Assembly: GCA_037176885.1 (NCBI GenBank)
Contig: JAWWNJ010000004.1
Coordinates: 1,736,001 to 1,800,000 of the forward strand
DNA from: Favolaschia claudopus
Taxonomy: Eukaryota > Basidiomycota > Agaricomycetes > Agaricales > Mycenaceae
Reading direction: 5' to 3'
Length of the DNA stretch: 64,000 nucleotides
Shown here: positions 25,464-36,321 of the stretch, piece by piece
Layout of the letters: every line of letters begins with the position of its first letter
How positions within the stretch are numbered: the first letter of the stretch is position 1
Made by a program: the position numbers and the translations under genes
Notes under the pieces: model-generated
What the model saw: the letters and a program-made list of their open reading frames with translations, nothing else
Databases searched by the model: none
Told to the model about the DNA's origin: nothing

Positions 25464-27218
25464 CTCCCCCTCAGACCTGCAAGACCTCCAATCCTCAATT
25501 CGGTTTCCTGGGATTGATTCCTGCATGTGATTCGGGCGAGATATCGGCGGCTTGGTGTTTTTACCGCAACAGGTTCTTGTGGTTGCGAGTTGTTGATCGT
25601 CGTCTTGGTCGTCGGTGAGAGTTAAGAGCAAGAGTTGTCACGGTCTGTCACTCCGATCAAAATTGATCCGCTCCTCGCTCCCAACCCTTCGACTCCTCGT
25701 AGCTCCTCGTTCTGCTCCTCCCTCTTCGTCCTCTACGCTCCGTCTTCCAACGTCAACTCTATCAGCAAATTGCTCGCTCAAACTGCGATCCACCTCCGCT
25801 CGCCATCCCGGCTCTCGGAAGTACACCACAGCAGTCAATCCTGGTCTTAGTGTGCTGGACAAGTGCTGGACTTGGATGCTGCTGCGTTGGTGGTTCTGCC
25901 CTCGGCCATCCAGTAGCTCAACCAGCGTGTGAGTTCGCTTCTCCTTCGACATCTCTTTAATTTTTCTCTCTCTCCGATTTTTCCCAATTCATTCCAAACT
26001 CTAGGCTGACTAGATCACGTAGATTTGTCGCGTGTTAGTCGCCTCAAGAAATTCTTCCTGCCGTCTCCGCACACTTGGCTCGCTCCCCCTCGCTCTCCTC
26101 ATTCTACAACGGTGCTTGAAGTCTCGCAGCTAGGCTATTGAGCTTGCGATAGGTGGAACAGGATGAATGGCGAAAGGGATAGTAGGTGAGTTTCTTGGTT
26201 TGGTAATGTAGAGTTTGTCGTTGGAGGCGTGCTCGATGGGTGCGGTGGAGTCTGCGCGTGTTGCTGCGACGCTATCGGCGCGTTCTGGCTCGGTGCTGTC
26301 TGCGCGTTACGCTGCGACTTCGTCTGCGCTGACGGCTGCTTTCCATTTGTTGCTGTAACGCCTTTGGAGGGGTGCTCGTGCTGCGATGAGGTCTGAAGCG
26401 GTGGCTGCTGCTGTTTGGTCTGCGCTTGCGGTCGCAACCCGCAGTCGGCGCCTCCTGCTTCGACTGAATCTGCGCTATTGGCTTCCTCCTTTCTCGGCGA
26501 CGTCGTCTGGATGATCACGGAATTGGGGTTTGCAGCATATTGTGGGAGATTGCTGCTCGGTATTCCCAGCTCCCCCTCGAGCTGCAGATCGACCAAGGGG
26601 CTGGGTACTCGGGCGCTTCCTATACGACGATTGTCTGTATGGTCTCCGAATCCCACCAATATATTCTTTCCTCCGCATTCTCGTGATTCCTTCTCAGTTC
26701 CGACGGCTCGTGCAGCAAACTCGAAATTCGACGACTTTTGAATCTCCATTTGCGTCAATCAAAATCCCTGTTTGTGCCTTCGACTGCTCATTCTCCGGAG
26801 CGCTCGTCGGCGTTCGGGTTCGGATAATCCCCGTTAACCCAACGGCTGTCTCCCAAAGTAATGGCCAGTTTTCGTCCCTCCACCGCTCGTTGTACGGGCA
26901 TGCTCGGCAATCGTCCCGACGATTCTCTCGGCTGCTCCGCCCAATTCGTGACTAGTTTGCTCGCCTTTCATTCGGCGGCACGCGCTCTCCTCATGCATGC
27001 TTCTGGGCTCGCGTGGCTGATGGTTACAGACGGCCTGTCTTGCTTCCCATCGCGCTCGCTCAACAATCGCTCCGACACACAATTGATTGTGTGCGCAAGT
27101 CGGTGCTGACGGGATGTCAAGTCGTGCGTCCCTTAGCGTATTTGATCCATTCTCGGGTGTCCATCATAAAGGTCCAGTGGTCGTTTCGTCCGGTGCTGAA
27201 GGGTTAAAAATCGGGTCT
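25464..27218 (-). pseudogene. degenerate copia pol remnant
   Basis: Between the left LTR and gag, minus-strand frames hold broken pieces of a copia polyprotein. Around 26850-26960 one frame reads SRENRR, then DENWPLLWETAV and RTRTPTSAPENE, resembling the integrase segment before the NRTPT motif. Around 26640-26700 there is KNILVGFGDHTD, like the sequence after integrase, followed by a Gln/Pro/Ser-rich linker (26135-26560). Frames are interrupted by stops, and reverse transcriptase and RNase H are absent. The region is about 1.75 kb, where an intact pol would need over 3 kb. Confidence 0.65.
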
Positions 27219-28070
27219 TCAGTACGAGAAGAATTCTTTCTCGACGTCGTCTGCCCAATTTATCTTTTCCTCCTCCTTTTGACTGCTCGGACCTTCTCCC
27301 TCTTTTCCTCCGCCTTTCGCCCAGCAATTGGCAGCGATGTGACCCTTCTTATGGCAGTTAAAACATTCAATCTTCTTGTTCTCGTCTCTCCTTGTCTGCC
27401 CAGCACGCCCGTACATCGCTGAATTCCCATCACCAGTCTTCTCAAGCCTTCGCCGATACTCCTCCAGTACCAACGAGATGAACGTGTGTGATGATATGGT
27501 GGGGGTGTTGCTCGATGCGCCGAGGTACGCAGATGTGAAGTTGTCCCATGATTCGGGGAGCGAACTGATGATGAGCAGCAGGAAATCTTCGTCCGAGATG
27601 ACGCTGCCCAGGATCGCCAACTCCTCCTGAATCTGTCTCAACTCCGTAATGTGCGCTGCGATATCCGTCGCGTCATCGGCAATTGTGCGGTACAGTCGGC
27701 GGCGTAGCGACAATATTCCCAACTTTCCACTCTTCTCCTTCACCTGCTTCAGCTGCGACCACATTTCGGCTGCACTCTTGGCGCCCGCGATGTGCACCAT
27801 CTGCGAGTCGCCCAAGGTGAGCTCGATTTGCGTCTGCGCTTTCCCGTCTAACTCCTCCCAGCGCTCAATTCCCTTCCTCTCGTCGTTCGATGGGTTCTCG
27901 GCATCGGCGGCAACGGGTTTGGTGGTGGTCCCCTCGAGAATCTTCAAGAGGCCGCGCTCGCGCGTGATGGCCATGATGCGGCGCTTCCACGGAACCCAGT
28001 TATTGTCGTTCAGCAGCTCGATCCGGAACAACGACGTAGGGGTAAAGTCGGCGATGTTGGTAGTTGACAT
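27219..28070 (-). CDS. copia gag protein (UBN2-type with zinc knuckle)
   Basis: Single intact frame of 283 residues. The N-terminus (NDNNWVPWKRRIMAIT) and the middle (AEMWSQLKQVKEKSG, then ISSLPESWDNFTSAY) are typical of the copia-type gag domain. The CCHC zinc knuckle is CFNCHKKGHIAANC near residue 240, followed by an acidic-basic tail. Gag packages element RNA into virus-like particles. The frame is open and conserved although the adjacent pol is decayed, so this gag may still act on its own RNA or on related elements. Confidence 0.88.
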   Translation of the reverse strand: MSTTNIADFTPTSLFRIELLNDNNWVPWKRRIMAITRERGLLKILEGTTTKPVAADAENPSNDERKGIERWEELDGKAQTQIELTLGDSQMVHIAGAKSAAEMWSQLKQVKEKSGKLGILSLRRRLYRTIADDATDIAAHITELRQIQEELAILGSVISDEDFLLLIISSLPESWDNFTSAYLGASSNTPTISSHTFISLVLEEYRRRLEKTGDGNSAMYGRAGQTRRDENKKIECFNCHKKGHIAANCWAKGGGKEGEGPSSQKEEEKINWADDVEKEFFSY

Positions 28071-28156
28071 AGCAGTGTGTATGGGAAGGTGGTTGTATAA
28101 ATTAGGTTAAGGTGCGAAAAATTCGAGTTAGATGGTAGCGGCGGGGGCCCAAAACC

Positions 28157-28385
28157 TGTAGTGAAATATGGGGGAGGAATGAGATGTATTCGTACGAATT
28201 ACAGGCCCGTATTTATACCCCCAGGAGAACAATGGAACAAATACATGTAAATGTACACGACGCGTTGACTCGTACAACTGCGCACTACTCTGACTCCTTC
28301 CTGACTCGTATAGTGGACTCGGTGGGTGACTCGACGCGTCGTCCGCGGTCTTGCTGGACTGACTCGTCTCTTCCGATTCCCGACA
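28157..28385 (-). repeat. right LTR (5' LTR of the element)
   Basis: 229-bp terminal repeat, by eye identical to 25235-25463. On the minus strand it precedes gag, so it should hold the element promoter. Confidence 0.92.
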
Positions 28386-28390
28386 GAACT
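28386..28390. repeat. target-site duplication, right copy
   Basis: GAACT, matching the left copy at 25230-25234. Confidence 0.9.
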
Positions 28391-28690
28391 ACTGCGCGCG
28401 TATGCACGCGACTCATCCCATAGTCTGCTAGAAACACGAGCCCCATATTGATAGCCAACTTTGAGAACGACGCAGGAAATTTGCATCGGCAATACTAAGT
28501 AACACCTTGTTTCGCTGGTAGAGGTTTGTAACACGTTCCGCCACACGCACATAATCGTTCTGCAAAATTCCTACTTCCTCACTCCACATCCAATCATCAA
28601 CGATTTCTGCTTCGATGATTTCCTCCCCGTACAAGCACAACCAAAATCAAACCAACATCACGTGACTGTTGAACTTCATCCCCGTCTTGC

Positions 28691-30246
28691 TTAATACCCA
28701 GACAACCCAGGAACGACTCCAAATGCAGGCCCGTTCCGCCCAAACATCCTTCTAATATCATCAACGAGCTCAACCGGCTTTTCGTATGCGGCAAAGTGGC
28801 CCCCGCCGTCATGATCTCCGTCGAAAACAACGTTGCCAAGTTTTCGCGACCAGCTTCGATGAAAATTACATCGATACTACAAGTTGAGAGCGACAAGCTG
28901 ACCTTTTGGGAACCACCACCAGATCGTTGGGGAAGTGCGATAAACCGAGAGGGATCTCCGGAGGCGCGCCCGAACCAGCTAAGCCATCACCCCGGCTAAT
29001 TGCTTCAAAGTAGATGCGCAAAGAACCAATGGGGCCGGCGCGGGAGAACCAATAGATAGAAATCCAAGTCAAAACTTCAGCCATCCAAATTCAGTCACAG
29101 ATTCCAAGAAAGGCGACGACAAAATCCCAACCTTCATCATCGTCCCACGGGTAGTTGTCCGCCCATGTCGCAAGTCTGTCATAAATCCACGCGAGCAAAC
29201 CAACCGGCGAGTCGGCAAGTGCATAACCCAGGGTCTGAGGCTGAGTCGCTTGCTGCTGCACATAAGCACCTCCGGTTTTAAAGAACACTTCCGCTCGGGC
29301 GAGCCCTTCTTTTTCTTTGTCGGTCAGCGTGTCGAGAGCGAATCCTTCTGGCGGGTCACCCCTGTAAAAAAAAAAAGGCAGATAAGTGAGACGATGAGAT
29401 TCGACTAGAGACATCAATAACACCCACATTACCGTATTGGTGTGCCAAGCTTTGCAATGCTTGCCGCCGTATACTTGTGCGATTTTGCGTGTAATCTGGG
29501 GTTGAATGAATACAGCATCAAACCAGAGATTGAATGAACGTACCACATGGCCCCAGTCTCCGCCCTGTGCAACTAGAAGTTCTCGTCAGAGACAAGCAGT
29601 CTTCAAATAAAATGACTTCGAACCATATTCGTTGTAGCCCAAAGCCAACATTAAATTGTTGCCAATCTGCAGGCGGAATTGAGTCATTGTGAAACGAAGA
29701 ATCTCAGGATCACACCTCAGCATGCTGAGCGATGTTGAACCCTGACTTTGAAGCCCCCTCAGAGAAACCGAATCCGGGGAGCCCGAGAGCCACAACATGG
29801 AAGCTCGGATGGTCCACTGACTTCTGCGTCAACAGAGGCACTATCTTTCGCGCTTCGAGAAAGCTTCCCGGCCCTGTCGGAAATACATGATACGTTTAAA
29901 CCATTTATATGAAGAAAAACAACCCACAGCCGTGAACGAAGAGCAACGGAATGGCGCCTACAACTTCGCTGCGCTGATGAACATAGTGAATAGCCAGGGT
30001 TCCGTGTCCGTCGACGGAAATTGGGCGAGTGAACTGCGGCAGTTCAGTATTCAGCAAAGCTTCATGATGCCGCCAGTCGTAGCCGTTGGTCCACCGCGCA
30101 ACAAGACGCTGAATGTCTGCGAGTGGTACACCATAGTCCCACCCTGAGTTCTCGAGCTCATCTGGTAAAGTGCTGAGTTCGAGCTTTTTGTGAAGACGTT
30201 CGAGTAGGGCGTCTGGGATTGAAATTTTGTAGGGAGTCTCTGCCAT
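28691..30246 (-). CDS. epoxide hydrolase, microsomal (EPHX1-like) type
   Basis: Eight exons on the minus strand, from ATG 30246 (MAETPYKISIPD) to stop 28691, about 400 residues. The N-terminal EHN domain includes LPDELENSGWDYGVP. The oxyanion loop is LLFVHGWPGSF, the nucleophile elbow is AQGGDWGH with Asp as nucleophile, and the catalytic His lies in GDHDGGGHFAAYEKP. Segment YPWDDDEVLTWISIYWF matches the usual cap-domain end. The enzyme opens epoxides with water to diols, often in detoxification or downstream of P450s. No clear N-terminal membrane anchor is seen, unlike animal EPHX1. Splicing at the HGW codon was chosen because it rebuilds the conserved Trp. Confidence 0.9.
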
Positions 30247-31029
30247 GATATGTTGGAGTAGTGTTGCTTCAGGGTCCATAAGCTTCTTAAATAACGATTT
30301 TTCGTCCCGCTTCATCAGCATGGCACAGTCAAACCAAGCAATCGAGTCACAAAAGTTGCGGAAGAGACCCACCCATTTCCGAATTGCGAGATAAGGCGCG
30401 ACCAATTTAATAGTGCAGACAACACGTCCCGTGTTCAGGTCGAGTTCATATATGGAGGGTCAGAGGGGTCCAGAGACGGCAGGAGTAGGCTGAAAACCAG
30501 AACGATTTTCTAAAGTCCAAGTCAAGTTTCCAGCGTCAGGTGCGCCCTAGAATCAGGCCAGGGAGGGGGTCTTCTGTCACAGAAAAAGTTCTGAGCGCTA
30601 GCAACTCGAATTTGTCTCCGCTAGATAGCGGATATGATGAGAGGTCCATGTCTTCCTTGTTCAAAAATTTACGCCAAGGCAAGCTCGTGCGCATGGCACA
30701 GAATTGCGAGTGACAGAATTGCGGTAAAGGAGGACTAATGAAGGACGTTCCCAAGACCACACTGGCGGAAGGGACTCGGAATGCACTGTTGGTGAACATA
30801 TGAAATTCAGGAATCAGCATGTGTTCAACCTACACGGTTTGAGGATGTAGGTTGAGTCTAAGCAGGTGAGTCGGTCCCGCACTTGAAAGGCCCAATAACG
30901 AGACGGCGGAGAAAGCGCTTGCGTTTTATCGGCGTACACAAGTTGGTTGAGTTCAGGACCACTTCACTGTTCAGGTTGAGTTCAAGCATCACTTGCTTAC
31001 ATAAGCTCATCACACTCTTCGTCTCCACC
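30247..31029. other. divergent promoter region
   Basis: 0.78 kb between the divergently transcribed epoxide hydrolase and clathrin light chain genes. ORFs here lack motifs. No element recognised. Confidence 0.45.
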
Positions 31030-31959
31030 ATGGCCGACTTCCTCAACAGCGGCGCCGGCGACGAGATAGACTTCGACGCAGCAGCTTCCCAGTTCCCCGA
31101 CATCTCCCTCGACGGCGACATCCCCTCACTCCCCGCCACCGCAACCCGCAGCACCTCCGATTTCTTCTCTCCCGACTTCGACGCTCCACGCGACACAGTA
31201 GTAAAAGTCACCGGGGACGACGAAATCGAAAAGTTCTCCAGCGAGTTCCCCGATATTGAGGTTCCTGTAGGTCCTTGGAGCCGCCACAGCAATTGCTTGT
31301 CGCAATGACACGGATGCATATATAGGTATCGCCCCCCGTTCAGCAGCCTTCTCTCTTTGGGCAACAGCAGCAGCCCACCTTTGGTGCTCCCCGGCCGCAA
31401 CCGTCTGTTTACTCGTCGACGCCAATTCTCACCCAAGAACTTGAGGAAGATGAGCCCCAAGTCATCAAGTGCGTGCAATGCTTCCTTCATCGACGTTCAT
31501 AGTATCTCATGTTGAACTCTTCTTCTAGAGACTGGCGTGAGAAGCAGGCCGCAGAGATAAAAGCGCGCGACGAGGCTTCAAAGGCTCGCCGCCAGGAAAC
31601 CATCACCAACGCCGAAAAAGCCATCGACGCCTTCTACGACGAATACGCCAAGAAGAAGGAGCGTGCTATCCGGGACAACAAGTCCGTGCACCAATACATT
31701 CTTGACACTTCTTTGTTGAACTCATTATTTCTATCTAACAAACAGAGACTCGGAACGAAACTTCTTGGAGAACCTCACTAATTCCCTGTCGACTGGAACA
31801 ACGTGGCAGCGAATTTGCAACCTGATTGAGCTCGAGAACTCGCAGAGCAAGACCATCGCGAGAGCCGGCCCTGGCACAACGGATTTGGCGAGATTCAAGG
31901 AGGTTCTCTTGCGGTTGAAGAGGGAGGGTGATGCGGCACCTGGCGCTGCCGGATATTAG
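31030..31959 (+). CDS. CLC1: clathrin light chain
   Basis: Exons 31030-31266, 31326-31468, 31529-31681 and 31746-31959 give 248 residues. The N-terminal third is acidic with repeated short FPDI/FPDIE motifs. A Gln/Pro linker (SLFGQQQQPTFG) leads to the heavy-chain-binding helix: DWREKQAAEIKARDEAS, then AIDAFYDEYAKKKERAIRDNK. The C-terminus (NSLSTGTTWQRICNLIELEN) is the conserved distal domain of the light chain. It binds the clathrin heavy chain and regulates coat assembly in endocytosis and Golgi traffic. Length and order fit the family. Confidence 0.93.
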
Positions 31960-32712
31960 TCTTCTCTTACTTTATCCTATTGATTCTCTCTGCGTAATAC
32001 TCTCAATTGTTTGCATGGCATTCGTTCTGATGTTCAGGGAATGATTCTCGCAGCACTGACACACCTAGCGATGGAGCAATGAAAAACAGCATCAATGTAG
32101 TTATTCACTAGAAAGACATTCTACTTTAATTATGTACGACTGTAGCTGCCCATGCGTGAGGTAGTGAATTAAGTCGTCGAGCGTATCCGGAATCTTCGTG
32201 CCTGACCAGCACAGCTGGAGCAGCGAAGACGGCCATCGAACGAAGATGAGGGCCAATGGGTGCCATGAAATGAAAAACAAAGGCACGACGAAAAAGAAAT
32301 GGAGACGAGGGATGCAAAAAGTAAAACCACGTCAAGCGGTGCCTCGCAAAACAGAAGTAGCAGAAGTAGAGCAAGTGAGATATAGCAGAGCGTAAGTATC
32401 AACTCGGGGACATTCAGAAGAGATGCGCACAATTTCCACAGAGTACCTTTACCTAATCTCCCCGACGGAAGATTCGGTGGTGCTGGCAGTGGGACTGTGG
32501 GAGCGTATCGATGACTCCACGCGTCCCGTCGCGCGTATGCTCAACGAATGAGAGATTCTTCTTCGTGTCCTCGAGAGATCTCGAAAGTCGGTGAATAGAG
32601 ACGATACGAATGAACCTATAACACGTAAGGCCAGTAACCGTTGTGATCTGAATGAGGATTCAGAATGGCGTCTATGATGCGTTGCCGCACCATCCTAGCT
32701 TCTTGTGGCTGA
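31960..32712. other. convergent 3' region
   Basis: 0.75 kb between the convergent clathrin light chain and BTB genes. A hydrophobic minus-strand ORF (32169-32432) looks like a chance frame in a pyrimidine-rich tract. No gene called. Confidence 0.45.
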
Positions 32713-33795
32713 TTACTTGGCCGGGGAAATGGAAGGGGTCTTTCCAAAAACAACGGGACTTGAACTGGAGAACCGTGCGAAGCCAGCTTGAGCTTGAGAG
32801 GTGCTCGCAGCCGACCCGCTAGTGAAAACCCTCGAGATGTGTTGAGGTGCCATCCGAGTGGTCTCCCCGAAGACAGGGACACCGATCATAGCCGTAGTGT
32901 TGTTGTTATTAGTCGAGACCCCAGGGGCGGTTTTACTTTGAGAACCTGCAAGTGCGGGAGCAGGCCCAACGACCGTTGACGCAGATGACGCCGGCACGCC
33001 ACTCTGAGAAACGGTCACGGAACCTCCAGCCTCAGCTGCTGTTGCATCGCCCAAGTCATCGGTAGGCTCTCGAGTCTCTCGGAAACCAGAGAACTTGGGA
33101 ACCTCCGGCAGAGGATCGTGCGCGGCGTCAGCGCGCTCGAATTCCGCCTGGAACACATTCCCAATATCAACCCCCTTGTAGGGCTGATGATTGAACTTGG
33201 GCGACACCGCGGCCTCGCGAAGGTGCCAAATCTTGAGCGCCGTCTCCCAGCCTATCAATTCGGCCTCCTCAGAAGAAACGGGGGCCGGGCGCTGGGCGAG
33301 TTCGGTATAGCCCGACCGAAGCCAAGCAGAAACATCGTAGCGCCGAGCAAACAAAATGTGTTGTACGCAATCTAGCAACGACTGCGCATATGAGTCAAGA
33401 CGCTGGATGGCGAGTTTCCTCATCTCGATGAAGTTCCACAAGCACGACAGCTTGAGAACAGAGATCCACTCGTCGTCGTTGTAATCCGGTGTGGTAGGAA
33501 TTGGAGTCAATGGGTAGAGCGCATGCAACAGCCTCTGGAAATCAATGGCGCTTATTCCTTCCAGTATGAATGGATTTGCATCGGACGATCCTTCAGCGCC
33601 CTCGGCAGACGGAGGAAGAGAAAATGTAGTCGAGAAAATTGTAGAGTAACGCTCAAACATGAAACGGGAGACTTTGAAGAGGGTATATTCGACCTCGGAC
33701 GCTGAATGGGGGTCAACGTCTGTGGAAGCGGAGCCAAGCACCTTGAACACGACAGTATCAAGGTAATGTTCGGAGATGGTGACTTCAGAAGCCAT
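32713..33795 (-). CDS. BTB/POZ domain protein, paralogue 1
   Basis: Intronless frame of 360 residues from ATG 33795. The N-terminal 115 residues form a fungal-type BTB fold: DTVVFKVLGS, VEYTLFKVSRFMFERYSTIF and FQRLLHALYPL. The segment EWISVLKLSCLWNFIEMRKLA with SAWLRSGYTELAQRPAPVSSEEAE follows, as in many basidiomycete BTB proteins. The last 140 residues are Ser/Thr/Asn-rich and probably disordered. BTB domains mediate dimerisation or cullin-3 binding; this protein's partner is unknown. A shorter-tailed paralogue with the same layout lies at 44824-45940. It is unusual here in having no introns. Confidence 0.82.
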   Translation of the reverse strand: MASEVTISEHYLDTVVFKVLGSASTDVDPHSASEVEYTLFKVSRFMFERYSTIFSTTFSLPPSAEGAEGSSDANPFILEGISAIDFQRLLHALYPLTPIPTTPDYNDDEWISVLKLSCLWNFIEMRKLAIQRLDSYAQSLLDCVQHILFARRYDVSAWLRSGYTELAQRPAPVSSEEAELIGWETALKIWHLREAAVSPKFNHQPYKGVDIGNVFQAEFERADAAHDPLPEVPKFSGFRETREPTDDLGDATAAEAGGSVTVSQSGVPASSASTVVGPAPALAGSQSKTAPGVSTNNNNTTAMIGVPVFGETTRMAPQHISRVFTSGSAASTSQAQAGFARFSSSSPVVFGKTPSISPAK

Positions 33796-34108
33796 AGGTA
33801 AACTGTTATTATTGAATTTGTTGGTTTGGTGTTGTTAGTGGTGGTGGTGGTGGTAGAAATTGGGTCGAAAGCAAGCGACTATGCGGGCTTTATGTATGAG
33901 AGCACTGACAGCCACTGCCACAGTGGCAGTGCCACTGATGCCTCTCACGCACCGCGTTCGCAGTTGCCAGGCTTCCTGTAACGAATCTCACATGCAGCTG
34001 CTCAAGAGAGACAAAAAGTGTTGAACAATATATTATCTGGGGTATAATACGGCTCGGATTTGTGACGAAAGTCAGAATGGGCAATAGACGCAGCAAGGAA
34101 ATCGAGTG
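33796..34108. other. intergenic region
   Basis: 0.31 kb holding the BTB promoter and the 3' end of the arrestin-like gene. Short GGT/GTT repeats lie just upstream of the BTB start. Nothing else seen. Confidence 0.4.
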
Positions 34109-35619
34109 TCAATTTTTCTCGTCCCCATCCCAAACGTGATGTTCTCCTGTAGAATATGACGGCGGCAAGTCAATGGGCGGCGGTGGTGGCCCTGCTGGTA
34201 TCACATCGGCGTATGCCATGTCTGACGATCCAGCGACTCCAATTGAAGGTGGGGGGCATGCCAAGCTGGAGTGAAGCTGCAGAGGAACATCCAGACGGAT
34301 ATCATCCCCCAGCATCGGGAACGGGATCGTGAATCGCAAGAAGTACTGTCAATAAATGAGTTGTCGGAGTCTGAATTATCTAGGAGAACGACTTACCCGC
34401 CAGTTAAGAATGTCGGTTTGCACAGTCGGTGTATATGGTATGGTTACCGTAGTACTAAAGTGGACGGCACGTCTCCATATGCCTAATCCCTTTTTGTCCT
34501 TGGGACCCGTCGATGGGATCCACTCTGGTTCATCGGTAACCTGGCTGACAGCAGCAAGTCGTACAGAGTCGCCCAAGCTTCCTTTGAGCAGAAAATCGTC
34601 GTCGACGTGACCGGAATGTATAGGCCGAACACGGATGTCAACTGTACGATGGAGGCGGAGTCGTACATGGGACGATGAGGCCGGAGGAGCGGGGAAGAAC
34701 GGGTTTCCATGTTTGTCTACAGGAGCATCGGACATGGGAAGGGGTTTGGTATCTGTTTCCACATGCAGCCTAAATGGAATAGCAGTAGCGTTGGGGTACG
34801 ATGTTAAATCAGGGATATCGAGCTAGAAGATGGTGAGCAACGAAGAAGCGATCAAAGCAAACCGACTCGCCATGACACGGACATGAGAGTGCTTGCCCCA
34901 TAGTCCTTCCTTCAGTTTTCCGTCTGTAGTCCAAGTTTTGTATGCGCCACTCCAACCTTGCCTCAACGACTGGGTCAACAGAAGTTGGGCTTGAGATGCC
35001 GCAGCAAGGACAGTAATAGGTTGTCGCACGTTACGGTTCTCTTTGAAACGACCCGGACGTTGTCCTACGACTTCCAGTGCGTAGCTGATGGTAGCTTTTC
35101 GATAATATCCCTAGTCAAAGTAAATAAGGGCGCGACAAAGGTGAAGAACTGAACTGAAATACTTCGCAGTGGAAGGACGGTGGGGCTGTTTCAGGGATCG
35201 TAAATTGGAAAGGGCAGGAAAGAATATGGGAGCCGGGCGGAGGAAAGGCAGATCCCCGGTCCCACAAAGAGATCTGTTCATCGCATAACTGCAAAACATA
35301 TGTGAACATTGGTGGGTTCATTTTACAGGGGATACACTGACTATGATGGTATCGGAGTGGTGAGTAACACCACCTGCTCCGGTACTGGTGCTTATTCTGC
35401 TATCCTCACAGCGAGTGCTTGAGAAAAGAAAAGAAGATACGGACGATGGACATACCAACGAACAATTCCTTTGAATTTGATTGAGAGACGTTCCACGTTA
35501 TCATTTTGTGCTTGTGCGACATTCAGATCGACATGCCCAGTCATTGTTTCTCCTGCAACCCGTGTAACATCAAGGAAATGAAGGTTTATTGGGCCATTGC
35601 CTCGGAGCCTGAGAGCCAT
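34109..35619 (-). CDS. arrestin-like protein, copy A
   Basis: Six exons (35456-35619, 35342-35399, 35163-35288, 34871-35110, 34397-34822, 34109-34345) give 416 residues, the same length as copy C. The N-terminus (ITRVAGET-type segment, here DVTRVAGETMTGHVDLNVAQ) is a beta-sandwich of the arrestin N-domain type. Segments PPPGSHILSCPFQF and ATISYALEVVGQRPG are also arrestin-like: the second matches the strand that precedes the arrestin linker. The C-terminal part ends in a Pro-rich tail, LPPSYSTGEHHVWDGDEKN, with a PPSY motif that could bind WW domains of Nedd4/Rsp5 ligases. Alpha-arrestins act as ubiquitin-ligase adaptors for membrane proteins; this role is inferred from the motif. The intron at 34823-34870 is GC-AG, as in copies B and C. 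Confidence 0.75.
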
Positions 35620-36321
35620 GGGGGAAAGCACTATTGCTCTCTGAAGCCGGCCTTAGCTGGCGGCCTTATACTGGTCGAGGCTTTGATACGCGTTGTTAGG
35701 TGGTTCAAACAGTCCAACAGCCCACATGCTGAAATGAATTGAGTGGTCCCACGACGGTATTCCGGACCAAGGATGAGGGCAAGTAATTGAAGCGGAGGCA
35801 GTGGCAGAGGTGATATCATGTATTCAATGTTGTGGGACGAGCACTGGGTCTGAAAATTCATGATGATCAACACGGCGTGCTGCATCTGCCGCCTGGCCAA
35901 GATGTTGACTTCCACGCCATCGCGTACGGCGAAGTTAGGTTGAACAGAACGACGCAGGTAAAAATCATACTGAAGAGGTATCTGTGAATGGCAGCTCCAG
36001 TCGAGAGGTTTGCGAGTGGTTTGCGTGCCGACGGGAATTGCCGGCTGTGGCGGATTTTATGGAGTCGACTGTACCCAGTTCAAAGTACTACGACGCTCGG
36101 CCTCTGAATTGCCTCTCAGTCGGGTTACCTCAGGCTCCCGGTTCCCCACCTCAAGAGTCCAGAATTCCCGCCCACTGCATAATATACGAGTATTGATCTT
36201 CACCACATATGGAAGAAGTCAAGGCCCAAGGGATACTGTACAAGAAAAAATGTTTCCGTTTGGTAGATTACAATGCATGAATCGTTGAATCGCGTGGCAA
36301 GCTTCTACAATGTCAATTGCT
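35620..36321. other. intergenic region
   Basis: 0.7 kb between arrestin copy A (promoter side) and the 3' end of the lipase gene. Frames here lack motifs. The GATA-containing box found upstream of copies B and C is not evident. Confidence 0.4.

Larger units (their letters stand above)
25235..28385 (-). mobile_element. Ty1/copia LTR retrotransposon, non-autonomous, recently inserted
   Basis: A 3151-bp element bounded by two 229-bp direct repeats that read as identical over their whole length, each starting TG and ending CA, and flanked by GAACT duplications. The gag ORF and a purine-rich tract (GAGGGGGAG on the minus strand, next to the left LTR) place the element on the minus strand, with the 5' LTR on the right. 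Gag is intact, but the pol part is short and full of stops: only scraps of integrase and linker remain, and no protease or reverse-transcriptase frame is visible. It sits between GEP4 and the epoxide hydrolase gene and interrupts no recognisable gene. A primer-binding site next to the right LTR could not be assigned to a tRNA. Confidence 0.9.

Noticed and set aside
25262..25618. Plus-strand ORF overlapping the left LTR and repeated at 28184-28423
   Set aside because: Its repetition is explained by the identical LTRs; the frame has no domain and ends in unrelated sequence.
28100..28156. Primer-binding site of the copia element
   Set aside because: The sequence next to the 5' LTR (GGTTTTGGGCCC on minus) could not be matched to a tRNA 3' end from memory.
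32126..32432. Hydrophobic minus-strand ORFs resembling a membrane protein
   Set aside because: Low-complexity pyrimidine-rich DNA between convergent genes; no splice partner or conserved motif.
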